This document shows positions 13,170 to 25,459 of a stretch of 64,000 nucleotides of DNA, in pieces. The notes under the pieces are model-generated. The model was not told where the DNA came from. It did no database searches and saw nothing but the letters and a program-made list of their open reading frames with translations. The first letter of the stretch is position 1, and the number at the start of each line of letters is the position of its first letter. Source of the stretch: Allolobophora icterica (lineage: Eukaryota > Annelida > Clitellata > Crassiclitellata > Lumbricidae); NCBI GenBank assembly GCA_963556255.1, contig OY744616.1:33205116-33269115 (forward strand). The letters run 5' to 3'. The position numbers were made by a program, and so were the translations under genes.

Positions 13170-13269
13170 TGTACACTGTACTCTTCAGCCGGGGTTGGGT
13201 CGGGAGTGCTTCTGAGTAGATAGCCTTGAAGAGGCGCTATATAAATTCTCCATATGAATGAATGAATGA
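13166..13269 (+). pseudogene. L2/CR1-type LINE, extreme 3' end
   Basis: Encodes TVLFSRGWVGSASE and a TAG stop, the same last codons as the LINE at 10500-10985. Then come the hairpin (13205-13213 pairing with 13230-13238, three G-U pairs in the RNA), GGCGCTATATAAAT and a short (GAAT)n tail. Confidence 0.82.
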
Positions 13270-13288
13270 ATATATATATATATATATA

Positions 13289-13326
<38 letters not shown>
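13270..13326. repeat. (AT)n microsatellite
   Basis: AT repeats with one phase change near 13291, directly after the LINE tail. Confidence 0.9.
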
Positions 13327-13328
<2 letters not shown>

Positions 13329-13329
13329 T

Positions 13330-13670
13330 ATGTAGAAGGTCGGATGGATGAACAGAAGGACTGACAGAGAGAAGGACATAAGACGGATTGACAGAAGAAT
13401 ATAGAAGGATAAAAAAAAACGGAGGAATAGAAGAACAGAGTAATTTATGGACAAAAGGACGGAGGGACAGAAAGACGGAACGAAATAGAGATTTATGAAA
13501 GGATGGACAAAGGACATAGGGACTAAGGACGGATGGAGAGAAGGACGTAAGGACGGATGGAGAGAAGGACGTAAGGACGGACGAGACAGAAGGACGTAAG
13601 GACGGATGGACAGAAGGACGTAAGGGCGGAATGGCGGAAAGAAGGACGGATGGTGGTGGATGAGTTGTGC
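13330..13670. repeat. Degenerate (GGAC)n-like repeat, right block
   Basis: GGACGGATGG/AGAAGGAC units, including a near-perfect 30-bp periodicity at 13530-13625. Confidence 0.75.
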
Positions 13671-13744
13671 ATGGTAAGACAAACAAGCTCCTTTCGATGG
13701 TAAACGGAGCCTGACTTGGAGTTATCGGTTGGTCCTGAGTGTTG

Positions 13745-13972
13745 ATGGACGGACGGACGGACGGACGGACGGACGGACGGACGGACGGACGGACGGACGG
13801 ACGGACGGACGGACGGACGGACGGACGGACGGACGGACGGACGGACGGACGGACGGACGGACGGACGGACGGACGGACGGACGGACGGACGGACGGACGG
13901 ACGGACGGACGGACGGACGGACGGACGGACGGACGGACGGACGGACGGACGGACGGACGGACGGACGGACGG
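13745..13972. repeat. (GGAC)n tetranucleotide array
   Basis: Roughly 57 tandem GGAC units without a visible interruption. It gives Arg-Pro-Ser-Val and Asp-Gly-Arg-Thr open frames on the two strands, none of which is a gene. Confidence 0.97.
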
Positions 13973-14006
13973 ATGTATGATGTCGGTGCAAAAGCAAATG
14001 CATTGG

Positions 14007-14009
<3 letters not shown>

Positions 14010-14053
<44 letters not shown>
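14010..14053. repeat. (TGC)n trinucleotide repeat
   Basis: About 14 TGC units. The minus-strand polyglutamine frame across it runs straight into the GGAC repeat and has no supporting gene structure. Confidence 0.92.
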
Positions 14054-14321
14054 GTGTTCAGCCACGTTTGCTGATGCCAGATCCGACTGGAAGCGAATCC
14101 AAGACATCGGTCTTTGGTCAACGAGAAGCCTCGACCGATAGACGAACGTATGATAAGTGACTGTCAAAAGGGAGACGAGGAAAAGCCTCTCATTTACAAC
14201 GGACTGTATTTAAGTGGCCAGTGCTCCCGGGGGGGACTCTGCCGCCGCCTCTCATCAACTGCATCATCGATACGTCAGCATCAAGTACGGACGGACATTT
14301 GCGCCGCTTCAGAAACGACAA

Positions 14322-14715
<394 letters not shown>

Positions 14716-15207
14716 CAGGTTGCGTTCCTTCTTGGTGCTTCTGGTGCATTGGGCAGATAGATACTTTAAGTGGTGTAGATAAAACGCGCCCAGTGTATTC
14801 CAGTGCTTTGGGTAGACCCTGTTCTCTTTGACTGTGGTCGATTGGTGCTGTTGATATTGATGTTTTCTCTTTTGTTGTTGATATGAAGATGGCAGTTAAA
14901 CAGTGAAGCTAAACACCGTTGAATGTGGTTAGTTGGGTCTTCTTAGAATGGTCATCGTCTGAGCAATAACATGTCACTTGGTGCCAACGCATCACTCATC
15001 CTTTTGGGGTTGGTTAACGAGTTCCGACGTATTTGGGGTCGTAAATGGTGTCCTGTTGCTGCTGTGGTCATCTCTGCGCCTCAGTCAAATGATCGCTTCT
15101 TGTCCCTCTACTCGGACATGTTGAACGCTGCTTAGACAATGCTTCTCTCTTTCTGCTTTTTGACTGAACAGTGTTCAATCAGAGGGGTTTTCAGAGATGT
15201 CCAGTAG
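14716..15207. other. Intergenic, no gene recognised
   Basis: Unique-looking sequence of mixed composition with no convincing open frame, RNA or transposon signature. Confidence 0.4.
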
Positions 15208-15376
15208 CAGGGGCGTCTATCCCCCCTAAGTCATTGGAGCAACGTCCCTTTTCCCCCTCTTCTTCCCCCTTCCCGTTCCTTCCCCCCTTAAAATGGTGGC
15301 ACACACACTGACAGATCTCCCCCTATTTCTTGGATGGAGCATTTGCTCCAAGGTTTCTATGGTGTAGACGCCCCTG
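15208..15376 (+). mobile_element. hAT-type MITE, family b
   Basis: CAGGGGCGTCTA at the left end and TAGACGCCCCTG at the right end, 169 bp. The flanks TCCAGTAG and TCTAGTGG match at six of eight positions, as in an old target duplication. Confidence 0.85.
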
Positions 15377-15893
15377 TCTAGTGGAGATCCAAGTTCGGTT
15401 GCTAGGGAGACAATCAAGGAGGTGATTGACATGCACAGAGCTTCGAACGACAATCACTGCGATTGAGAAATTAAGCGCAATGGACATGCAGCGTACAAAC
15501 AGGAACAGAGGCGGACATAAGGACAGCCACAGAAACATACATGCTGATTAAAATAATGTTAGCCACTAAATATCAGAATGCATAATAAAAAGAAGTTGAA
15601 AGAAAAGAAAAGTGAGGGAAGTGAAATGGAAGAGAAGAAAAGTGATAGATATGAAGAGGGAGAGAAGAGGCAGTGAAGTAGGAAGGTAGGACGTAGATAA
15701 GAGGCAGATACATACAGACAAGGAAAAAAGCGTTAAGAGGTGGGACAGTCAGACTGACTAGATATGCTCGATCTATAACTCATCTGCTGCTGACACTGGT
15801 CGCTGCTTCTGCCTTTAGTTGTAGTAGCCTTACCCTGTAATGTAAGTAACGTTGCAGATGAGAATAATACTGCGTCACAAGAATGCAATACGG
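15377..15893. other. Intergenic, purine-rich in part
   Basis: 15590-15720 is rich in GAAAAG/GAAGAG. Otherwise I see nothing definable. Confidence 0.4.
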
Positions 15894-15961
15894 ACAGACA
15901 GACAGACGGACGGACGGACGGACGGACGGACGGACGGACGGACGGACGGACGGACGGACGG
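15894..15961. repeat. (GACA)n/(GGAC)n repeat
   Basis: Three GACA units followed by about 15 ACGG units. Confidence 0.95.
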
Positions 15962-16019
15962 AACTCTGGTTCTCTCACACGCATTCACGCGCGCACGCCG
16001 TGACTTAAGTTTGTCTCTT

Positions 16020-16258
16020 TTATTTATTCATTTATTTATTCCGGATATTTCTATAGCGCCTCTCGAAGTCAACTACTACTCAGAGGCGCTCCCGACTACA
16101 GCATTTGATACTGTGCCGGAATTTTCACGCCGAAGCGCCACGAGCAATTGCGAGTGAAGGACTTGCCCAAGGTCCGTACGCAGCGGCTAGAATGGGATTC
16201 GAACCTGCAACCCTCCGGTCACAAGGCGCCGAACTTACCACTGAGCCACCACGCCCCA
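16020..16258 (-). mobile_element. tRNA-derived SINE, family A, with LINE-like 3' end
   Basis: On the minus strand the head reads GGGGCGTGGTGGCTCAGTGG (A-box region), with GGTTCGAATCCCA as B box. The body follows, then GTCGGGAGCGCCTCTGAGTAG, the 9-bp hairpin (16082-16090 with 16055-16063), GGCGCTATAGAAATATCC and an (AAATAAAT)n tail at 16020-16040. The last 50 bp match the L2/CR1 LINE ends in this window. Confidence 0.9.
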
Positions 16259-16599
16259 CTTTTAAATGAAAGCGACATCTCGAGGGCTGTATGTCATCAG
16301 AACGAACTGTTGGTTACTGGTGCAATGGTCCTCGTCTAGTGCGGCGGTTGATGACGCCGTTCAGCTTACAACGCTCTTATACGATCGAATCTTTCAGAGC
16401 AGACCGCCTTCCCGTCACGGACTGACTCTTACGTTGGGCAACCGACGGATGTACGTGGCTCCCTCTCTCGGCTTAGCAATCGGTTTACTGTTGTTGAGAA
16501 GCGATTGAAGAGAAGCGCTTCAGATCGACACGTGCAACACCCATCGTTTGTCATTAGCAGATGACCGACCACCTGTGATAAAGATGAAGATGTCATTAT

Positions 16600-16825
16600 C
16601 TTAGGCGTCGGGGGCCCTCGGCCAGATGACCCCCGACCACAGTCAAAGACTCTGTGACTTCGCCATAAGACCTTTTAGATCTCCCGCTCACAGAATAAAT
16701 GTAACGTCTGCAACGTAGACTAGCGAGGATCACCTTCGAAAGGTCCTTGGAGGGCGCTATATAAATTCATAGATCCATCGGTCCATCCGTCCGTCCATCC
16801 ATCCATCCAACCATTCATCCATCCT
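16600..16825 (+). mobile_element. LINE/SINE 3' tail fragment with (CATC)n tail
   Basis: GGAGGGCGCTATATAAATTCATAG near 16748-16772 is the conserved tail box of the L2/CR1-like elements. It is followed by CATC/CCGT tetranucleotides at 16773-16825. The 16600-16740 part is not clearly attributable. Confidence 0.5.
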
Positions 16826-16829
16826 TACT

Positions 16830-17168
16830 CAGTGTGGGAATTGTAGAAAAAAGACTGCGGGGGGGTTGAACATTTTATCCGTATTTTGCAAACTGATCTC
16901 AACGAAATTTGAAAGCAGCAGATATCAACGCTAGCAGTTTTGCAAGTCACACTGAAATCAAAATCAATTTCTTTGTTGAGAAAATTCAAAACTGCATACA
17001 TGATACACCATGGAAATTTCTTCTCTTTGTCAGAGACTCAGAGTAAACTAATGCTAAATCACACTAGCACAACTGAGGGAGTTGGAAACGACCCCCGAAG
17101 TGTGCAATGAAGACTTAACTGCGAGTCCTAAAAAAGAACCCTCAACCCCCCCGACTATTCCCACGCTG
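16830..17168 (+). mobile_element. hAT-type MITE, family a, long copy
   Basis: The ends CAGTGTGGGAATTGT and ACTATTCCCACGCTG are inverted. The interior matches the inverted copy at 46506-46868 over most of its length (for example GAAATTTGAAAGCAGC and CTAAATCACACTAGCAC). The flanks TCCTTACT and TTCCTATA do not form a convincing target duplication. Confidence 0.75.
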
Positions 17169-17227
17169 TTCCTATACTGTTCATATATCCAACATATATA
17201 TATACATACCTCTAGTCCTTCTTTGGA

Positions 17228-17423
17228 CATACATACATACACACATACATGCATGCAAACATACATACATACATACATACATACATACATACATACATAC
17301 ATACATACATACATACATACATACATACATACATACATACATACATACATACATACATACATACATACATACATACATACATACATACATACATACATAC
17401 ATACATACATACATACATACATG
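17228..17423. repeat. (CATA)n microsatellite
   Basis: Nearly 200 bp of CATA repeats, with GCAT/CACA variants at the left edge. Confidence 0.97.
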
Positions 17424-17667
17424 CATTTAGACTTGATTAGACCAGAAGACCAGACTAGACGAGATTATATTAGATTAAGGTTCAGTCTGATTTGTAATCA
17501 TGTTGCTAAACGACTGCAGAGAGTATATAATTATTCGTATACATCTGCAAAAGCAGTGTTCTCCAATTGGTCGTGCCTTAGGAAGACATCAGTTAGCGGC
17601 GCTGATGTGGGAAGACAATAGGCGGCTAATGCATGCCAAGTGTTCATCGACGCCATGACGCCGTTGG

Positions 17668-17669
<2 letters not shown>

Positions 17670-17699
<30 letters not shown>
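17670..17699. repeat. (TGC)n trinucleotide repeat
   Basis: Ten CTG/TGC units in unique sequence, with no gene structure around it. Confidence 0.9.
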
Positions 17700-17904
17700 A
17701 AGGCGGTGATGTTGTTGACGTTCTTCGAGTAGAACAATAAACAACGGCTGCGGCGGCAGGAAAGAAACTAAAAGCAGATACAGCACCAAGATTATATGCA
17801 CACATACATGCGTAGGGGCCTACATTCATTCACGTCATATAATCACGCGTGCATTTGCGTAAACATCATTGTAGCTATATTACATTGCAAAAATCAATAT
17901 TTTA

Positions 17905-18090
17905 TATATATACATCTATATATACATATATATATATATATTATATATAAAAATATAGGGAGTCATTTTTCCAAAATTGGGTGATTCGTTTATTTCAAAT
18001 TGGTGTTTTTGTTTATTTCAAATTGGGTGTTTTGTTTATTTCAAATTTTGTGTTTCTTTTAATTTCAAATTGGTGTTTTTTCTTCTTTTA
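17905..18090. repeat. (TA)-rich stretch and a 27-bp-type minisatellite
   Basis: TA repeats at 17905-17945 are followed by four copies of a unit like TTTATTTCAAATTGGTGTTT between 17975 and 18090. Confidence 0.8.
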
Positions 18091-19160
18091 GCTTCTATTG
18101 GGACATCTAAATTTGGTCATTATTATGAAGTTAAGCTTATTTATTTAACAAAAATGATAAGTAAGAAGAGTATGCTAAGTATAATGCTGATTAATCTATT
18201 TTTGAGTTACATTGAGTGAAAATGTTTAATCTTGGTTGTGTGTGAATGCTCTAGTTTAAGTGGTTAATGTTAATCAACCAATTAATTAGTTGGTTAATGT
18301 TACTTTTAAGTTACCTGGAAACATCTTCTGGTAAGTTATTGCTAATTTGTCTGTTACGTGAAGCGATTGTTGTCCAGTATACTTTAGACAAGTGTAAAGG
18401 AAATTTAGAGTTGTTATAACGATTAGCCATAGCAAACCTGCTTCTGGTACTTTTTTCTAGCAAAGACTCGTCTCGTGTCTCTCCATTGATAGACTGACCT
18501 GCGTACATGTTACTGTGAGCAAGGCCGTAGCCATGATTTTGTTTGTGGGGGGGGGTGTTTACTCGTCCTTGAGCAAGCCGCCAAGCAGCTGAATCAACCG
18601 ACTGAGGGGTTTTAGTAAATGCATTATTTCATTTTTACATTATTTCATTTCGGGGGGTGTTTAAACACCCAAAACAACCCCTAGCTACGGCCTTGACTGT
18701 GAGCAAAATTTAGGCAAAAATAGACAACATGTAGACTTGATGCCTGATTATGTATAGGCCTACAGTACAGGGCGCAATATTATTTCTGACTAAATTTTGT
18801 TCTATTCGGTAGGTTTTTGATGATGCCTGCTTCATACTAAACCATTGTTTTGAACGAAAAAAGTTGCAGTTACGTTAAAAAATGAGATTACTTCACTCTA
18901 ATTTTATTGTTTTACGAATCTGATATCATGTCTAGACTGCCTTGGGTGGCAACAATCTCAACACCACAGATTATCTTTGAGATGTCTTGATGGGCTTCTT
19001 TTGTAAAGACAGCAGTGATGACGATAGCAGTCATGAAGACAGTGCAGATAGGGTTTTTGCAACATAATCTATTTTTGTCATTCTCGGAAGATGTAGCCAA
19101 ATCTCTTCATCGCCTTGGGCCATAAGTTGCCTATATTTAGGTAGACTCCATGCAGTCGTA
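18091..19160. other. AT-rich intergenic, apart from the MITE at 18520
   Basis: No exon recognised. A short interrupted palindrome around AACCAATTAATTAGTTGGTT lies at 18276-18295. Confidence 0.4.
18520..18695. mobile_element. hAT-type MITE with CAAGGCCGTAGC ends
   Basis: 176 bp with ends CAAGGCCGTAGC and GCTACGGCCTTG in perfect inversion. The identical 8-bp repeat ACTGTGAG lies on both sides (18512-18519, 18696-18703). There is no coding capacity. Confidence 0.93.
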
Positions 19161-19303
19161 TAACCAATGAGCTATAATTGTGCTGAAGTGACGTCAGTTC
19201 TCCATCGGCTATTAATTGTCTTCAATGCGTTTGTCTCACCAGCGTCAGTGACGGTTGTTCGACAATTTGCCACACACACATGTACGCCTACACACATCTA
19301 CAC

Positions 19304-19647
<344 letters not shown>

Positions 19648-20133
19648 GCCGGAATACAAACGACACCATGTATGTCCACATGCACCTTTATCAAGCGTTT
19701 GCTGAATCTCATGCAGTTCAACTATAGTCTTCTTGACACTCGTGTTCAGACAAGCAATGCTCGCGAATGTTGACGATTTTCTCCTGCCACCACCATACAG
19801 GTTGACTGCAGACTACAGTCATAACGTAATGCCACCAAAGTGTTTTAATAGCTCTTAAGTCGGACTACGAAACTTCGCATCACAGTATGCAAAGCAGGTA
19901 AACAAAATAAGTGATGCAAGCGGCGGATTTAATGAAAACTTATTTTCGAGAGTTGAAGAGTTTAACATTATAGTCTTATAGCATTAGTCTAATAGTTTAT
20001 TTGATTGGGAAATTAAATTTAGTTCTAATTATAGCTGAGTTTGTATCTCTAGATAAATAGCTATTGTATGTGAGAGGACTATGAAGCAAATCTCAGATTT
20101 TCGATTATTAGGCCTATGTGACGATCCAGTGAC

Positions 20134-20712
20134 CAGTGTTGGGTAAACTCACACAAGAAATGAGTTAAATAAAAACTCAACTCATGCACCTCAAAATGAG
20201 TTTAAACTCAAACTCAACTCATCCTAAGTGAAATGAGTTAACTCAAACTCAGTTGTTAAATGAGTTAACTCATAAACTCACACGTTTCATACTAGCACGT
20301 TCTAATCGAGCAACAATTTTTCCATCACGCCTACTTGTAACAGAAAAATATTTTCCATCAAGAATACACGGTACTTCAGCCATGTTGTTCTTAACTGTTC
20401 ACAATATACAACATATGCAGTGCTTAAATACTGTCCGCTAGCAGTGTTTACGACCCTCCATGCCGTCACCACTCACCAGTATGGAAAGCCGACGATATAA
20501 AAAAGGCTTGTTTCAACATAATGTGCCGAGTGCCGAAGAGTGAGTTGAGTTTAAAATAATTGACAGTTACAACTCAAACTCACAGAAAATATGAGTTAAC
20601 TCAAACTCATAACTCACACTCTTTAAGGTGAGTTAACTCAAACTCATAAATCACAGCAAGTGAGTTAACTCGTGAGTTTAAACTCATATGAGTTAACTCA
20701 TACCCAACACTG
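20134..20712. mobile_element. hAT-type element with GAGTTAACTCA subterminal arrays
   Basis: The 579-bp element starts CAGTGTTGGGTA and ends TACCCAACACTG. The flanks CCAGTGAC and GCAGTGAC match at seven of eight positions. Just inside each end is a dense series of the palindrome-like motif TGAGTTAACTCA and AACTCAAACTCA, occupying about 120 bp on the left and 180 bp on the right. The centre is unique and non-coding. It is non-autonomous. Confidence 0.9.
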
Positions 20713-20749
20713 GCAGTGACTAATTGTTTAGCATTTGTAACTTGTAATG

Positions 20750-21200
20750 CAGGGACTTCATTTGGGGGGGAGCAGTGGGCATTCCCCCCCCCCCGAATTT
20801 TGAAAAAAAGGAAAAAGGATGGAACAGGAAAAGGAGGAAGAAGAAAGGGGTAAAAAAGAAAAAATGATACTCAAATTCAGGGACGTCATTTGAAGGGTGT
20901 AGGCCTGCACTGCAGGGACTAGGTTTTTGGCATATATAGGTAGGCCTACACAGTGCTGGATTTACCATGAGGCAAATGGGGCAAGCTGGCCAAATATTTA
21001 AAAAAGAAATGCCAAAAAAAGATGAGCAAATTCTCACACACGTAAAAAAATTTCACCTCTTTTCTGACAAGGTCAGTTCAAAAGTGTTCAGTGTCCCCCC
21101 CACCTGTCAAACAAGATCGCCGCCAGTGCCCCCGGAAAAATACTCAATTGACGTCCTTTGCCTCCCCCCTCCCCTGGAAAAAGCTGAAATGACGTTTCTG
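20750..21200. mobile_element. hAT-type element with CAGGGACTTCATTT ends
   Basis: 451 bp, starting CAGGGACTTCATTT and ending AAATGACGTTTCTG. Perfect 8-bp flanking repeats TTGTAATG (20742-20749, 21201-21208). The end motif GGGACGTCATTT recurs internally near 20880. It lies only 37 bp from the element at 20134-20712. Confidence 0.88.
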
Positions 21201-21208
21201 TTGTAATG

Positions 21209-22199
21209 GATGAAACCTTAAAACGATTACAAGGGTTTGTCATAGGCCTATAGGCCTAACGCATAAACAAAGTTTTAGCCGTAACTGTGAATAACTCTCG
21301 AAACTGCAGTGTTTTCTAAATATCTGCAATTTTCGAAGTCGATTTTCCCAGAAACTCATCTTTAGATGGTCATCTTTGGACGTTTAGTTTTATAGACTTC
21401 TGTGGACAAAATAAGATAAAAAAAAATTAAATTTGTCCCAATAACATCAATAAATCTCAGGGCATAATAATCGAGAAACCCCATATTTGGTACCTTATCT
21501 CCCAGCCGGTCATATATGGCCCTTATATTATATATAATTACATATCAATATTTATATGTCTCTGACAGACAGAGGTCTGTCTGTCTGTCTGTCTGTCCCT
21601 CTTTGTCTCTCTGTCTGTCTCTCTCTTTACATGGTGTATATGCCTCTATGCATAAATTGCATACGTTGACAACTTGTACCTACATATGCAGCATGATTAT
21701 TTTTCATATGCACATGCAATACGCGTTGTGTACGCGTTGTGTACACGTTGTGTACAGATGTGTTTAGATGTTGCAACCTTCTGCTTTTCACAGGAAGTCA
21801 CGGCAGCTCGAGCGTGATCGGTCTTTGTATTTTGGCCAATCCAATTCCTAATCATGCGAGAGGGAGAAGGGGAGCGTGAATAAACCGGGCTTTCTTAAGA
21901 GGATGGGAGACGAGACTGCTGCTCACAAGCTCTCTTCGTTAGCTGCAGCAGCCTGAGGCAATTGCATCAACACAGCTTAGCTCTGAATAATCCTTTCAAG
22001 TATAACAGTTCGTGCACATGGCTTTGCTAACTAAATCACGTTTGATACAACTAATAATATATAAAAAGTGCAATCAAGTATATAAATACATACACGTGTG
22101 CATGCATATATAAAATATATATATATACAAATATATTTTTTCAATGTAAATAATGTATGTTTAGGCCTACATGTACATTATAGAGACAAGCACGTGTAG
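21209..22199. other. Intergenic with short simple repeats
   Basis: TCTG repeats at 21575-21620 and TA-rich stretches near 22100-22135. The rest is unassigned. Confidence 0.4.
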
Positions 22200-22207
22200 G
22201 ATATTAC

Positions 22208-23204
22208 CAGTGATGGGCACTAAACTATTTTTTTAGTTAAACTAAAACTATTTTTTTTCCAACTAAAAAAAATAGTTTAACTACAGTTGGCAACTGATTT
22301 TGGAAATTAGTTAACTAAACTAAAAAAAGGTAGTTAAACTTTTTCCAACGTTTTTCCAACTTTTTACGACAAACATTTTCACAATAAAAGACGTTAAGTG
22401 AACTGTAATAATGCAAAGCGTCAATGACAATTTCACCTTCAAACTATGCAATGTGTACTGTTCTGGCATACAGTTATATGTGTACTGTAAGTAGTGTATG
22501 AATTTGAAAACACAGGCTGTTAATGCTAAAACCATGCGGTGTTAAAATGTTTTTTTTCTGACAGTGTTCAATGTTCACTGTGGAAAAATAGTGGTACCGG
22601 CCCACTATTCCGGGGTCCGCTATTCCGGGGGTCCGCTATTCCGGGGATCGGCCGGAGTATACATACATACAACATACATGCATGCATATATACATACATA
22701 CATGCATACAAACATTCATACATACATACATACATGCTTACATACATGTATACATATGTACATACATGCATACATACATGTATGTATATATACATACATG
22801 CATACATACATGTTTGTATGTATACATACATACACGCATACATTCATACATGCATGCATGCATGGATGTATGTATGCATGTTTGTATGTATGTGTGCATG
22901 TTTGTATGCATGTATGTATGTGTGTATGCATGTATGTATCTTGTATGTATGTATATTCCGGCGGATCCCCGGAATAGCGGACCCCCGGAATAGCGGACCC
23001 CCGGAATAGTGGACCGGAACCAAAAATAGTTGCATATTGCTGATTTTTTTAGTTAAACTTTTTAGTTAGCAACTAAGAAATTTTAGTTAAACTATGGTTT
23101 TAACTAAACAATTTTTTTAGTTAAACTTCTTCCTTAGGCCTAACTAATAATTTTTAGTTAAACTAAAATTTCTCAACTTTTTAGTTAACTATTGCCCATC
23201 ACTG
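22208..23204. mobile_element. hAT-type element with TTAGTTAACTAA subterminal arrays
   Basis: The 997-bp element begins CAGTGATGGGCA and ends TGCCCATCACTG. Both flanks carry the 8-bp repeat GATATTAC (22200-22207, 23205-23212). Repeats of TTTAGTTAAACTA fill 22225-22340 and 23045-23195. A fold-back element (22592-23022) is inserted in it, and one array motif on the right is interrupted by TAGGCCTA at 23135. Confidence 0.93.
22592..23022. mobile_element. Nested fold-back element with tandem CCGCTATTCCGGGGG termini
   Basis: A 431-bp nearly palindromic element. Each arm starts TGGTNCCGGYCCACTATTCC and contains three tandem copies of a unit like GTCCGCTATTCCGGGG. After a GGCCGGA/TCCGGCG box come CATA-type repeats on the left arm and their complement (TATG) on the right. 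Flanking 7-bp repeats AAAATAG lie at 22585-22591 and 23023-23029. It is unlike the simple-ended MITEs of the window. Confidence 0.88.
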
Positions 23205-23212
23205 GATATTAC

Positions 23213-23565
23213 ATGCAGAATTATGTATGCTTATATATATATTCTGTATGCAAGTATAGGCCCTATATATATTTATATTTAATGTATATATATATATATA
23301 TTATATACAGTATAGACTATAGAGATAAGCTATAGACGTCGGCTATTATACTGTCTTGCGAATTTGGTATTTTTGTCAGATACTTCTGACGTGACAGATC
23401 CGCAAGACAGACGGGCAAGTAGCAGCAGCAGCAGACATTCTAAGTGATGCCTAAGCAGAGGCACATGCAGCAATTAACCGACGAACGTATACAGCAGACG
23501 GTCTTAGCAACACAGGAGGAGCATATATATATTATATATATATTTATATATATACACACACATAC

Positions 23566-23611
<46 letters not shown>

Positions 23612-23860
23612 TAGCGTGGACCCTGCCGTTGCAACTCATTTGGGGGTTATTTTCCTATCTATTAATGCTCATCAGACTAAATACGCTCATTTCCCTGAGC
23701 AAGAAACGTTTTCGCCCTGTGAAAATCTTGTAAGGCAGCCTAGTTTATAAAATCGGTTGGCAATCGGTTGCCAGCCATCCTTTCTCCTAATATTTAGCTG
23801 GGCTACGCTTAGTCTGCCCCCAGCGATTTGTAATTAAATGTTGAAATCTAGGATATATAT
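23213..23860. other. AT-rich intergenic with TA/CA repeats
   Basis: TA repeats at 23278-23300 and alternating TA/CA repeats at 23523-23612. No gene signal until the TATA box at 23870. Confidence 0.4.
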
Positions 23861-23869
23861 CAGCCGTGG

Positions 23870-23877
23870 TATAAAAA
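23870..23877 (+). promoter_or_regulatory. TATA box
   Basis: TATAAAAA in a unique context, about 30 bp upstream of a pyrimidine-rich CTCTCAC stretch that could hold the start site. A plausible transcribed leader with a good donor follows at 24202, so I read it as the promoter of the decayed spliced gene. Confidence 0.45.
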
Positions 23878-23899
23878 CCTTCCTTTCTTGCTCTCACAC

Positions 23900-24201
23900 A
23901 TTTTGGCTTATAAATTAAAATCTGGGTGGCTTGTTTTCAAAACATTTTAGGTAGTATTTTTTCTCAACAAGATGAAGCAGTATTTTGAATTTGCCCCGGA
24001 TTTACGCAGTATTTTCTTCAAACTCAACAAATCGTGCATTTTGGCCAACAAAACGACATATAGATTGCTCTCGCTCAGATATATAGAATCTCGCGAGATT
24101 TATATCGCAACGCGTGAGTTGAGAGTTGCTAGGGTCGCCTTGACACGTTATGTACAATTTAGCCTTCACCGATTCACCTCGTTGACAAACGTTTAAAACA
24201 G
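23900..24201 (+). other. Probable 5' leader exon of a decayed spliced gene
   Basis: The region after the TATA box ends in AACAG followed by GTAATG, a good donor. It contains an open frame (23972-24196) beginning MKQYFEFAPDLRS that closes just before the donor, so it may be only an upstream frame. I do not recognise the 74-residue product. Confidence 0.35.
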
Positions 24202-24359
24202 GTAATGTTGTAAATTTAATTACAAATTTTGAAACAACTAATTTAGCCTTTCATGTTTTTCTTACTAACGGATTTTTGGATGAATTAGCAATTGGGATTT
24301 TGGCAGTTTTATGTCAATTATTGACCGCGTGGGACACACGCACATGTGCGATGAGCATG

Positions 24360-24686
24360 CTTTGCACATTTCACGCGTTAATTTATTAATTTACTAATTG
24401 GGTAAACAGAAAATAGGTATACAGGAATGCTTATCGCAAACAGAGTAATTACACCAATTTATGTCTAAAAGCTGTTAATTTTTTCTTGGCACATTTCACG
24501 CGTTAATTTATGATTTGGCTAGACAGGAAAATTGGCCTACAGGATCGCTCTACCCAAGTGAACTGTACCTCATTTGCGTTCTGTCAGTGGGAACTCGTTT
24601 GAATAAACGAACGAAGATATAACGATGCTTATTGCAAACAGAATAATAACGCCAATTTATGTATAAAAGCTGTTAATTTTTTACAG
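24360..24686 (+). repeat. Direct duplication of about 125-180 bp
   Basis: The order CACATTTCACGCGTTAATTTA, CAAACAGA, CCAATTTATGT, AAAAGCTGTTAATTTTTT occurs twice, starting near 24367 and 24491. The second copy ends in TTACAG, the acceptor of the next exon. Confidence 0.75.
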
Positions 24687-24824
24687 AGGATGAAACGATT
24701 CTATTCTTCTCGTGCAGAGCACATAATGAATAATGCCATGATGGAGATAAAGCGTCGGAATCTGGCATGGAAACAAAATGCTAGTGACTCTAAAACTACT
24801 AAGAAACGGCTGGAATTCGATCAG
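24687..24824 (+). pseudogene. Exon 2 of a decayed spliced gene
   Basis: Bounded by a strong acceptor (TTTTTTACAG) and donor (CAG/GTAAGG). From the ATG at 24690 it encodes 45 residues, lysine- and arginine-rich, ending KKRLEFDQ in phase 0. Joined to the exon at 27378 the frame continues as YKAKDRRRFSNTGTGEIQ. The continuity across the junction is the main evidence that the two belong together. I do not recognise the family. Confidence 0.5.
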
Positions 24825-25381
24825 GTAAGGCAAATATTTGTGTCTCCATGGCTTCACTTGCAGAATAATGTTTGGAGAGAATAATGACACAACATAACAT
24901 AGCTTGTTATTGCTCCCAAACAAAGCAGAAATACAGCAACACATGATCATATATCAGGAGTATTTGATAGCCTACAATGGGAGGATTTGGGCTGTGTGAC
25001 ACGTGTAATGAGATTTAGTAATAAGTTGAACAGCGCTTTGCTGTAAGATAACTGGACATGTAAACCGTGAGGTATAATTCGAGGCTCATTTCATATTATG
25101 GAATAGAATATTCTTTATTGGAACCAATTGCAAGCCACATTTTGGTGTACAGCATCTTAAAAGTGTTTATGCAGATTATGTACATATAAATCACCATTTC
25201 GTAGGTTTTGATAGGATTTAAATCAAGTTGCACGTCTTAGCCCAATGCGTAACGTGCTCTAGTTCTGAAGGTATGGTTGTGCTATTAGATGAAGGTATTA
25301 TGAGGTAACAGTCATTGGCATATTTGAGAAGACGGTTGAGATGACTGGCAGGGCCTATGCCATGTCTGGCCATCTTCATCA

Positions 25382-25459
25382 CTGCTATCTCTGGCAGTAA
25401 TGAAGTTTAGTGGTCCTAGGCTGCTATCTCTAGCAGTAATGAAGTTTAGTGGTCCTAGG
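25382..25459. repeat. 39-bp tandem duplication
   Basis: CTGCTATCTCTGGCAGTAAT and the following 19 bases occur twice in direct tandem with a single substitution. Confidence 0.9.

Noticed and set aside
13729..14121. Long open frames of Arg-Pro-Ser-Val and polyglutamine repeats
   Set aside because: They are direct translations of the GGAC and TGC microsatellites, are open in several frames on both strands, and have no splice or start evidence.
16822..17176. 8-bp target duplication for the MITE at 16830-17168
   Set aside because: The flanks TCCTTACT and TTCCTATA match at only about half the positions, so the element is called on its ends and internal homology only.
22539..23009. Overlapping His/Tyr/Cys-rich frames
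   Set aside because: They are CATA/TATG repeats inside the nested fold-back element.
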